From CAYFQH01 sp964345215 (GTDB taxonomy: Bacteria > Bacillota > Clostridia > Christensenellales > Aristaeellaceae), in NCBI GenBank assembly GCA_964345215.1, contig CAYFQH010000025.1, positions 1-30,068 of the forward strand: 30,068 bases of DNA, in the 5' to 3' direction. Position numbers and translations under genes: made by a program. The stretch's first letter is position 1. The number at the start of each line of letters is the position of its first letter. The notes beneath the pieces are model-generated. The model made no database searches. It was not told the origin of the DNA and saw nothing but the letters and a program-made list of their open reading frames with translations. Below, piece by piece: positions 7,753-14,295 of this stretch.

Positions 7753-8763
7753 TTACTTTGCAGTAGGCACTTCGATTTCGCCGCTCAAAATTTTCCCTTT
7801 AATGTCTTCCAGTTCCGCCTTCACTTCGTCGGGAACCAGCTGGTCCATGGTTTCGTCGCCATAGCTTAGACCCACGCCATTTTCGGCCAGGCTGTAAATC
7901 GACACTTCGCCGCGAATCACTTCACCTTTTTGAATTTTTTCAATGGTGTCGTATATGGAGGCCCCCACTTCTTTAATCATCGAGGCCAAGATGTGGTCGG
8001 GGTCAATATAGCGCTGGTCCGAATCCACACCAATGGCATACTTACCCAGTTCCTTAGCGGCTTCAAAAACCCCTTCGCCGGTTTTACCTGCTGCGTGGAA
8101 CACGATGTCAGCGCCCATAGAATATAAAGCCGTGGCGTTTTCTTTGCCCTTTGCAGGGTCTTCAAAGTCTTGGGCGTAGAGAACTTCTACCTTTATCTCC
8201 GGGTCAACATATTCTGCCCCAGCCCGGTAGCCTGATTCAAAGTTGCGGATGACTTCAATATCCATCCCGCCAACCATACCAATCACCTTTTCAGGGTTCA
8301 TGCCTTCTAAGGTGGTGTCGGTGGTCATTTTAGCGGCCAAAGCCCCGGCCAGAAAGGAGCCCTGGTTTTCGGCGTAGGAAATGGTGATTAAGTTATCAAT
8401 GCCCGGAATGGCGCTGTCGACATAGATATACTCAATGTCAGGAAAGGCAGCTGCCATTTCCTGCACCACATCGTAAAATTCAAAACCTACAGCCACAACA
8501 ATGTTGGATGTTTCAGAAGCTTCCACCATTTGGTCTTTAATTAAGGTCGGATCGTTACGGCACTCATACACTTTAAATTCGATACCCAGCTCTTTACCGG
8601 CCCGTTCTACACCAGCGTTTGATGAATCATAAAAGGAACGGTCGCCCAAACCCCCAGCCAGTACCAGGCCTACTTTTAAGGGCGCCTCGGATAGCGCCTG
8701 CACAGCCCCTAAAAGGACAAGAGTTAGTGCCATCATCACTGATAGCAGCCTTTTTATTTTCAT
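7753..8763 (-). CDS. BMP-family nucleoside-binding protein
   Basis: A 336-residue extracytoplasmic substrate-binding protein of the BMP/PnrA/MED family. After a signal sequence (KIKRLLSVMMALTLVLLGAVQA) the mature part begins PLKVGLVLAGGLGDRSFYDSSNAG, the usual BMP opening. It continues with SNIVVAVGFEFYDVVQEMAAAFPDIEYIYVD, SYAENQGSFLAGALAAKMT and IGMVGGMDIEVIRNFESGYRAGA, all standard landmarks. Relatives bind purine or pyrimidine nucleosides. Unusually for a monoderm, there is no lipobox cysteine after the hydrophobic core; the first Cys lies in the mature domain (YECRNDP). Retention at the membrane is therefore unexplained. SD GAGGAGG precedes the ATG. First gene of the operon. Confidence 0.9.
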   Translation of the reverse strand: MKIKRLLSVMMALTLVLLGAVQALSEAPLKVGLVLAGGLGDRSFYDSSNAGVERAGKELGIEFKVYECRNDPTLIKDQMVEASETSNIVVAVGFEFYDVVQEMAAAFPDIEYIYVDSAIPGIDNLITISYAENQGSFLAGALAAKMTTDTTLEGMNPEKVIGMVGGMDIEVIRNFESGYRAGAEYVDPEIKVEVLYAQDFEDPAKGKENATALYSMGADIVFHAAGKTGEGVFEAAKELGKYAIGVDSDQRYIDPDHILASMIKEVGASIYDTIEKIQKGEVIRGEVSIYSLAENGVGLSYGDETMDQLVPDEVKAELEDIKGKILSGEIEVPTAK

Positions 8764-8797
8764 GGTTGTTTCCTCCTCATGGTTGTTTTTTTATTTG

Positions 8798-8818
8798 CTA
8801 AAGGGTTGCCCCTTTTAG
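8798..8818 (-). promoter_or_regulatory. Small hairpin in the 5' leader of the nucleoside operon
   Basis: In the roughly 140-nt leader, CTAAAAGGG and CCCTTTAG pair around GCAA with one bulge. There is no T-run, so it is not a terminator. I looked for a purine riboswitch and did not see one. Confidence 0.4.
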
Positions 8819-8910
8819 TCACTATTGCTTTTGATTAAAAACATGTGCCCCATTTAAGTTACAACTTTTACTTGCTTTTGCTATTGATCATTTTTTTATT
8901 CTGCCCTTTT

Positions 8911-8939
8911 ATTATACGGGTTATTAAAAAAACTGTCTA
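8911..8939 (-). promoter_or_regulatory. Promoter of the nucleoside operon
   Basis: On the minus strand TAGACA (8939-8934) is followed after 17 nt by TATAAT (8916-8911). This predicts a start near 8904 and a leader of about 140 nt before the BMP gene. Confidence 0.85.
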
Positions 8940-8986
8940 GGTTAAAAGCAATTAAATTCCCTCTATTTTAAAGTTTCCCTTTATCA

Positions 8987-9017
8987 GAAAAAGCCCGGGC
9001 TAGTTATCGGCTTTTTC
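8987..9017. terminator. Symmetric hairpin between divergent promoters
   Basis: GAAAAAGCC (8987-8995) pairs perfectly with GGCTTTTTC (9009-9017) across a 13-nt loop. The T-rich right arm makes it terminator-like in both directions. It lies between the start regions of the nucleoside operon and the LytTR operon and may insulate them. Confidence 0.5.
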
Positions 9018-9119
9018 AATCAAAAACCCTTTTCATCAAAGGTCTTTTTAAAACAAAAGCTACGGGCTGGCTTAATTTTGCCACTTATCTTATTTTCATG
9101 ACCACCTATGGTTTTTCCC

Positions 9120-9147
9120 TTGTCTTTATCTTTTTTTATTTTATACT
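9120..9147 (+). promoter_or_regulatory. Possible promoter of the LytTR operon
   Basis: TTGTCT (9120-9125) and TATACT (9142-9147) are 16 nt apart and would start transcription about 17 nt before the LytTR gene. This is plausible but not strong. Confidence 0.4.
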
Positions 9148-9170
9148 TAAGCCATCAAGGAGGGAAAGTG

Positions 9171-9611
9171 ATGAAAGTTGATGTTTTGATTAAAAAAGAT
9201 TTGCCTGAGCCCAGGCTTATCATTGAAACAAGCAAAATGACTCAGGAAATTGAAACCATTATTTCTGTTGCCCAAGGATCTCAAAAAGATGGTTTAACAG
9301 CCTATTTAAATGAAAAAGTGTATATTCTGCCTTTTTTTACAATTGAACGGATTTATGCCCAGGATCAAAAGATATTTTTACAAACAAATGTTGGGAAAGA
9401 GTTCCGGCTCAAGTTTCGCCTATATCAAATAGAAGAATTATTACCCAGCTTCTTCGTTCGCATTTCCGGCTCCGAAATTGTAAACATAAACTTGATTGAC
9501 CACCTGGATTTGTCTTTTTCCGGCACAATTAAAGTGATTTTTAAATCAAAAACATCCACCTATGTTTCTCGCAGGTTTTTAACCAAAGTAAAAGATGCCC
9601 TATCCATTTAA
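9171..9611 (+). CDS. LytTR-family DNA-binding regulator (no receiver domain)
   Basis: A 146-residue cytoplasmic transcription factor. Residues about 1-40 form a short helical/strand segment. From about residue 45 the LytTR domain is clear: KVYILPFFTIERIYAQDQKIFLQTN, RLYQIEELLPSFFVRISGSEIVN, then IDHLDLSFSGTIKVIF and YVSRRFLTKVKDAL. There is no phospho-receiver domain, which is typical of LytTR regulatory systems in which a membrane protein restrains the regulator. The ATG at 9171 has AAGGAGG upstream; the reading from 9108 is longer but lacks a site. The DUF3021 partner follows 22 nt later. Such systems usually autoregulate. Confidence 0.88.
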   Translation: MKVDVLIKKDLPEPRLIIETSKMTQEIETIISVAQGSQKDGLTAYLNEKVYILPFFTIERIYAQDQKIFLQTNVGKEFRLKFRLYQIEELLPSFFVRISGSEIVNINLIDHLDLSFSGTIKVIFKSKTSTYVSRRFLTKVKDALSI

Positions 9612-9633
9612 ATAAATAAGGAGGCCTTTTTTC

Positions 9634-10092
9634 ATGAAGAAAAAAATATTCTATCAATTAGCAGGCGGTTTCGTTGTTGGCATTTTTATCAGCCAAAGCA
9701 TCAGCATTTTTATCAGCCTGTTTTTTATCCATGAGGGAACGTACATTGCCTTTGCTCCCGCGTTTGTACAAAAGGTCGGTAACGAAGTGTGGGCTGCCGT
9801 AATTCAATACCTCCTATCCGGCTTTATCGGCATGGTTTTTTCAGCAGGTTCCCTCATTTTTCAAAACGAAAGACTAGGGTATACCATTCAAACCATTGCC
9901 CATTTTATTTTGCTGTCGGTAACCTTTTTTCCCATTGGGATTTACTTAGGCTGGCTGGGAACCAGCTTTAAAGAAATTGCTTTGTTTATAAGCATTTTTA
10001 TTCTTTCCTATTTTGTAATATGGGCCGGCCTTTCGTTGTACTATAAGAAAAAAATAAAAGAACTGAATCAGTGCTTACAGGACAAGGCGTAA
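9634..10092 (+). CDS. DUF3021 membrane protein, LytTR partner
   Basis: A 152-residue protein with four hydrophobic spans (about 9-31, 55-78, 85-110, 115-138) and a short lysine-rich tail. This matches the DUF3021 family in size and topology. Family-like parts are FYQLAGGFVVGIFISQSISI and the FFPIGIYLGWLG segment. DUF3021 genes commonly follow LytTR genes and are thought to act as membrane inhibitors of the regulator. AAGGAGG lies 9 nt before the ATG. Confidence 0.8.
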   Translation: MKKKIFYQLAGGFVVGIFISQSISIFISLFFIHEGTYIAFAPAFVQKVGNEVWAAVIQYLLSGFIGMVFSAGSLIFQNERLGYTIQTIAHFILLSVTFFPIGIYLGWLGTSFKEIALFISIFILSYFVIWAGLSLYYKKKIKELNQCLQDKA

Positions 10093-10102
10093 AAAAGAAC
10101 AA

Positions 10103-10130
10103 GGGCTGGGAAGATAAATCTTCCCAGCCC
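10103..10130. terminator. Strong hairpin between convergent genes
   Basis: GGGCTGGGAAGAT and ATCTTCCCAGCCC form a 13-bp perfect stem separated by only two bases. On the minus strand it is followed by TTGTTCTTTTTT, which suits termination of transcripts from the surface-protein side. On the plus strand no T-run follows. Confidence 0.7.
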
Positions 10131-10133
10131 AGC

Positions 10134-10242
10134 CTGTCAAAAAACCCCAACCGTAAAGCGTGGGATACATGAAGGCGGCAGAAAAGAGGCGATGCCTCCT
10201 TTCATATACAATCGAGACCCAGCGAGGCCCAATGGGCCTCGC
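10134..10242 (-). repeat. Copy A of a ~100-bp structured intergenic repeat
   Basis: Read on the minus strand, it starts with a perfect hairpin (GCGAGGCCC, loop ATT, GGGCCTCGC). It continues with GGGTCTCGATTGTATATGAA and a 10-bp hairpin with loop ATC (GAAAGGAGGC / GCCTCTTTTC), and ends with CCCA...TGGGG followed by TTTTTTGACAG. The 91-nt core (10134-10224) matches copy B (17367-17457) at 86 of 91 positions in opposite orientation. It lies immediately downstream of the surface-protein gene and could end that transcript. Confidence 0.85.
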
Positions 10243-10266
10243 TGGCCTTTTGACATAGGTTTTGTT

Positions 10267-13200
10267 TTATGCCTTTTTATCGGGGGTAACAGTTTCGTCG
10301 GTTGATTGTTTCTTCTTTTTCTGTTTTTGAGATACGATAACAAGGGTAATCAAAGCCACCAGGGCAACCCCTGCTACAATCCACAAGGCTGTTAAGGGGG
10401 TTTCGTCCCCTGTGGGGGGAATTTCGCCAAACAGATAGTTTTTCATGGTTTTTTGCGGCACATGGCCGGAGTAAATATCGCTGTTGTTCAGGGTAATTTT
10501 TACAACGGTTTTGTTCAGCTGGTACCCTTGGGGTGCCTTGGTTTGCCTAAAGGAATAACTATCGGCCACCAAGCCGTTTACATACACATTTCCATAAAAA
10601 TCGGAAACAAGGCGCTTGGCATAGTTGCGGTTGGTTGTCCACAGAGCAATGCCGTCAGCTCCTACCCCCTGGTAGTACTCCCGGTAGCCCTGATCGTTGC
10701 GGCTTAAGGTAAATTCACCATTGCTTAAGGGGTAGCCGTTTCGGTCGGTTAAACGAAGCTGAATACTGCCAATGTAGGGATAGTGCTGCTTGCTAAGCTT
10801 TACAGGGGTAGCTGTTTTGCCCGCTTCAATATGAAAGCCGATAGGGGTTGAATCCACCTGGTAGCCTTCAGGGGCGATGCGCTGAATAAGCCGATATTCA
10901 CCCAGTTCCAGACTTTGTACAAGAATAACGCCGTAGGCATCGGAGTACAGCCTGTCGTACTGGGTTTTCCAGGTGCCGCTTTCATCCTTCTTTTCCAAGG
11001 TATAGGCAACGCCGGTTAACCTGGAGCCGTTGGTACTGAAGTTCGACAGCTCTACACTGCCCAGCTCCTTGCGGTTTACATGGGTTACTTTTACCGGCAC
11101 CTGGGTGGCCCCGGTTTTTAGCGAAAAGAGGACGGGGTTAAAGTCTAAAATGTAGCCGGGAGCTGCTTTGGTTTGAATAAAGCGGTAGTCTCCCAGGGGT
11201 AGTTTTTCTACTGTAATCATGCCTTGGGCATTGGTGACCAAGTTATCTTGAAGGGCCTTCCAGCTGCCGTCTGCCTGTTTTTGCTCCAGCTTGAAGGTGC
11301 CCCCTAAAACAGGTTGTTTGTTGGGATCGGTTAAGGTCAGTTCCACACTGCCTGTTTCTTCGGTCACTTTTTCGTTTGAGAAGGCTGCCTGTACAGGGGT
11401 TTGGGTTTTACCTGCCTCAATGGCCACGGTAATGGTAGTCGTATTTAAGTGGTAGCCCTGGGGCACAGCCGTTTGGGTAAAGCGGTAGGTGCCAACAGAT
11501 AAATCGCTAACCATAACTTTTCCTGCAGCGTCGGATACCAGCCCGTCTTGTACCAAAATCCATTCGTCGGTTGCCTTGGCTGAATCACCCTTCGGGGCTA
11601 CTTTTTGTTCCAGCTTAAAGGTGGCCCCGGCAACGGGTGCCCCTTGGTGGTCTTTTACGGTCAGTTCAATAGAACCCTTTTCTTCGGGGGCTTTTTCATT
11701 TGTAAAAGAAACTTGAACAGGATCTTGTATTTGCCCGGCTTCAATCTTCACCTCTGCCGGGGTTTTGTCTAACACATAGCCCTGGGGCACGGCGGTTTGG
11801 ATAAAATGATAAGTGCCAAGGGGTAGATTTTCTTCTTTGATTTGACCCTTTTCGTCAGTGGTCAGTTCTTCTGCAACCACGTTCCAGTTCTCTCCCTCTT
11901 CCATTTCCAGCTTAAAGGCGGCTTCGGCAATGGGGGTTCCTTCGGTATCTTTTACCGTTAGTTCAACGGTTCCCTTCTCTTCGGGGGCTTTCTCATTTGT
12001 AAAGGAAACTTGAACAGGATCTTGTGTTTGCCCGGCTTCAATTTTCACTTCTTCCGGGGTTTCGTTTAACACGTAGCCCGAAGGAACGGCGGTTTGGATA
12101 AAGCGGTAGGTGCCTAAAGGCAGGTTTTCAATCCCTACCTGTCCAGCTTCGTTGGTTACATGAGCGGTGCTATATTCACTCCAGGAAGCGTCTTCTTTTT
12201 GCATTTCAATGGTAAATTCCGCTCCTTTTACGGGCTCCTTATTTTTATCTGTTACAGTAAGCAGAACCTTGCCTGTTTCAACTGGATCGTTTTCTCCCTC
12301 CTCCGGCAGGGTCTCTGGTTCCTGANNNNNNNNNNNNNNNNNNNNNNNNNNNNNNNNNNNNNNNNNNNNNNNNNNNNNNNNNNNNNNNNNNNNNNNNNNN
12401 NNNNNNNNNNNNNNNNNNNNNNNNNCTTCTACTGAGGGCAAATCCGCCGCAGGAGGGGTTCCATCCCCTTCGCCTGTTTCAACTGGATCGTTTTCTCCCT
12501 CCTCCGGCAGGGTCTCTGGTTCCTGATTTTCTTGCGGGTCTTGTTCTTCATCATCTAGGGTATCCGGGGTGAGCCCTTGGGGAGGCATGGGCTGAGGTAC
12601 AGGGATTACAATGATGCTTTGTGCAGGGGGCACTTCTACTGAGGGCAAATCCGCCGCAGGAGGGGTTCCATCCCCTTCGCCTGTTTCCCCTTGGGTTTCG
12701 GCCGGGGGCAAGGCCGGCTCGTTGTTCTGTGTTTCAGGCTCCTGCACTTGCGGCAGGGTAATTGAAGGTTCCTGGGGAACCGTAATTTCTTGTGTGCCGC
12801 CATCCTCCGTTTGATCGTTAAGGGGAGGGTTTGGTTGGTTTTCAAAATCAATTTCAGGTTCGGGCAAGGTAGGTAAATCATTTGTAATGTCATTTTGCAC
12901 GGTTTCTTCGGGGTTGTTTACCAAGGATAGTTCCAGGGTGCCGCCGCCAGTTGAGCCGGGCAAGGTAAATTCAACCGCCTCGCTGTTTAACAAATAGCCT
13001 TGAGGGGCCTGGGTTTGTATAATGCGGTAGCTGCCCTTTTCTAGGTCTTTTAAAGTTAGGTTGCCCCCGTCGGCTGTTAAGCTTTCCAGCCCTTTGTAGT
13101 AAAAGGCCTTCCACGTTTTGCCAGCTTTTTTTTCTAAACGGAAGTGCCCGCTGAAAATGGGGTTCCGCTGGGGGTCTACATTCACAAAGTGAACCGCGGG

Positions 13201-13422
13201 CATCTGTTTGGCCCCCTTCTGCTCTTGGGGGGCTTTTTCGCCTGCATCCGGTTCGATTACCGGCTGGGGTTCCTCTTCTACAGGTGGGTCTTGAAAAAAC
13301 AGTTCCTGACTATATTCCTGGGCGGGCTCCGTTTCTGCTGCGGCCCATAATGCTAAAGGCAGGGAGGTAAAAACCATCATCACGGTTAGTAGTAATGCTA
13401 AAAATTTATTTTCCTTCTTCAT
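10267..13422 (-). CDS. Sortase-anchored surface protein with seven SpaA/CnaB-like domains
   Basis: About 1051 residues, including 34 unknown from the assembly gap. A signal peptide covers 1-29. One SpaA-like domain lies at about 75-170, then a Pro/Glu/Asp-rich stalk at 170-384 containing 69-residue repeats, then six tandem SpaA-like domains (about 382-990). A sorting signal begins IPPTGDETPL at 1001, followed by a membrane span and a lysine-rich tail. Each domain ends with the family motif YRFIQTAVPQGY or a variant. The catalytic Glu is Gln in all seven, and the Lys of the usual LTKxD strand is Val, Leu or another residue, so isopeptide bonds look unlikely. The start is the ATG at 13422, with AAGGAG 8 nt upstream. 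No sortase gene is in the window. Probably an adhesin or stalk protein; the ligand is unknown. Confidence 0.88.
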   Translation of the reverse strand: MKKENKFLALLLTVMMVFTSLPLALWAAAETEPAQEYSQELFFQDPPVEEEPQPVIEPDAGEKAPQEQKGAKQMPAVHFVNVDPQRNPIFSGHFRLEKKAGKTWKAFYYKGLESLTADGGNLTLKDLEKGSYRIIQTQAPQGYLLNSEAVEFTLPGSTGGGTLELSLVNNPEETVQNDITNDLPTLPEPEIDFENQPNPPLNDQTEDGGTQEITVPQEPSITLPQVQEPETQNNEPALPPAETQGETGEGDGTPPAADLPSVEVPPAQSIIVIPVPQPMPPQGLTPDTLDDEEQDPQENQEPETLPEEGENDPVETGEGDGTPPAADLPSVEXXXXXXXXXXXXXXXXXXXXXXXXXXXXXXXXXXQEPETLPEEGENDPVETGKVLLTVTDKNKEPVKGAEFTIEMQKEDASWSEYSTAHVTNEAGQVGIENLPLGTYRFIQTAVPSGYVLNETPEEVKIEAGQTQDPVQVSFTNEKAPEEKGTVELTVKDTEGTPIAEAAFKLEMEEGENWNVVAEELTTDEKGQIKEENLPLGTYHFIQTAVPQGYVLDKTPAEVKIEAGQIQDPVQVSFTNEKAPEEKGSIELTVKDHQGAPVAGATFKLEQKVAPKGDSAKATDEWILVQDGLVSDAAGKVMVSDLSVGTYRFTQTAVPQGYHLNTTTITVAIEAGKTQTPVQAAFSNEKVTEETGSVELTLTDPNKQPVLGGTFKLEQKQADGSWKALQDNLVTNAQGMITVEKLPLGDYRFIQTKAAPGYILDFNPVLFSLKTGATQVPVKVTHVNRKELGSVELSNFSTNGSRLTGVAYTLEKKDESGTWKTQYDRLYSDAYGVILVQSLELGEYRLIQRIAPEGYQVDSTPIGFHIEAGKTATPVKLSKQHYPYIGSIQLRLTDRNGYPLSNGEFTLSRNDQGYREYYQGVGADGIALWTTNRNYAKRLVSDFYGNVYVNGLVADSYSFRQTKAPQGYQLNKTVVKITLNNSDIYSGHVPQKTMKNYLFGEIPPTGDETPLTALWIVAGVALVALITLVIVSQKQKKKKQSTDETVTPDKKA
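12272..12679 (-). repeat. 207-bp tandem repeats encoding the surface-protein stalk
   Basis: Two consecutive units with a 207-bp (69-residue) period start at 12272 and 12473. Sequence around 12680 resembles the next unit boundary. The visible overlaps are essentially identical, for example QEPETLPEEGENDPVETG and EGDGTPPAADLPSVE. Near-perfect identity indicates recent expansion or ongoing exchange. The true copy number cannot be known because the assembly gap lies inside. Confidence 0.9.
12326..12425. other. Assembly gap (100 N)
   Basis: Exactly 100 undetermined bases, the usual placeholder for a gap of unknown size. The matching stretch of the neighbouring repeat (12527-12632) is 106 nt, which differs by 6 and so keeps the frame. 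The simplest fill is one 106-nt segment, or that plus whole 207-bp units. Confidence 0.95.
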
Positions 13423-13521
13423 TTTTTCCACTCCTTTTGGATCTGATCTTCGTGGTGAACCTTTGTTGCCAGGGCCCCTTAAAAGGCCCCTTTACAGCAA
13501 GGCGCAATTAAACAAGTGATA

Positions 13522-13539
13522 TGAACCGTGTTTTACGAT
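13522..13539 (+). promoter_or_regulatory. Shared 18-nt motif, copy 1
   Basis: TGAACCGTGTTTTACGAT lies in the 5' leader of the surface-protein gene, about 23-40 nt after the predicted start of transcription. It matches 17 of 18 bases with 14138-14155. An ACTTGCTT-NNN-TTAAT stretch follows both copies. Confidence 0.5.
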
Positions 13540-13568
13540 GAGCAGACAAACCTTACTTGCTTGGCTTA

Positions 13569-13597
13569 ATTATATAGCAGGGGTATTGAGGGGTCAA
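13569..13597 (-). promoter_or_regulatory. Promoter of the surface-protein gene
   Basis: On the minus strand TTGACC (13597-13592), 17 nt, then TATAAT (13574-13569). The predicted start near 13562 leaves a leader of about 140 nt. Upstream of the -35 lie direct repeats of GTTACAA (plus strand, 13613-13619 and 13624-13630), 11 bp apart, on one face of the helix. Confidence 0.8.
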
Positions 13598-13682
13598 ATG
13601 GCCGGCTGTTTTGTTACAATTGAGTTACAAACAAAAAACCGCCCTCTCCCTTTTAAAGCAAAAAACTCGATTGCCATTCGTT

Positions 13683-13964
13683 TTACAGCACTTGTATTTC
13701 TTCATCAACAATTTCACCCTGGGTATGTTTTTGAACAAAAGCAAAAACCCTTTCCTTCATTTGGTCGATTTGGGCAGTGTTGGCACCAATCATGGCCACG
13801 GTAAGGGTTATTTTTTGATGGAGGTCTTGATCAGCGGTTTCACTTACCGAAGCATTAAATTGATTGCGCACCTTGGCCACAAGCTTTTTAACTTCTGAGC
13901 GCTTTTCTTTTAAACTATGTGCCCAAGGAATATAAATTGTTAGGGTTAAAACCAGAATACGCAT
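13683..13964 (-). CDS. ylxP: DUF503 (YlxP) family protein
   Basis: A 93-residue cytoplasmic protein of the DUF503/YlxP family. The N-terminus MRILVLTLTIYIPWAHSLKE followed by KRSEVKKLVAKVRNQFNASV is diagnostic. The rest forms the second half of a ferredoxin-like fold (DLHQKITLTVAMIGANTAQI). YlxP usually lies in the nusA-infB-rbfA region and has been linked to ribosome maturation; here it stands alone beside a surface-protein gene. The ATG at 13964 has AAAAGGA about 10 nt upstream; a GTG three codons earlier is too close to that site. Confidence 0.88.
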   Translation of the reverse strand: MRILVLTLTIYIPWAHSLKEKRSEVKKLVAKVRNQFNASVSETADQDLHQKITLTVAMIGANTAQIDQMKERVFAFVQKHTQGEIVDEEIQVL

Positions 13965-14295
13965 AAGATTCACTTCCTTTTATATCTACATCGTTTAGCC
14001 AATGAAGTTATCCTTCTTTTATTTTGCTTTTTTATGTGCATTCTATGTATTTATATTCGCATATATTGTGCTATTTAACATAAAAATTTATTTTTTTATT
14101 TACAGGAAGAAAATGTCCTTTTGTTTCGTTCTATTTCTGAACCGAGTTTTACGATACTTGCTTTTAATAAGAATACTTTAAAAATCAACAAAATAAAAGA
14201 AGGAAAAATTGTTCTTTAGTCAAAATAATCATTATTAAGGTTTATTTCTTTCTTTTTCTGCTTTTGTATCTTCTTGCTAACGAAGGAGGTTTCCT
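13965..14295. promoter_or_regulatory. Divergent intergenic region between ylxP and the secreted PepSY-like gene
   Basis: About 330 bp of strongly AT-rich DNA that must hold divergent promoters. I see no clear consensus pair for either gene; a weak TTGTTC-17-TTATTA pair lies near 14208-14236 on the plus strand. It holds the second copy of the 18-nt motif TGAACCGAGTTTTACGAT (14138-14155). Confidence 0.5.

Noticed and set aside
8764..9170. Purine or other nucleobase riboswitch ahead of the nucleoside operon
   Set aside because: The leader has only small hairpins; I could not find a recognisable purine-riboswitch core.
12160..12435. Plus-strand ORF spanning the N gap
   Set aside because: It is the antisense shadow of the surface-protein gene and includes unknown bases.
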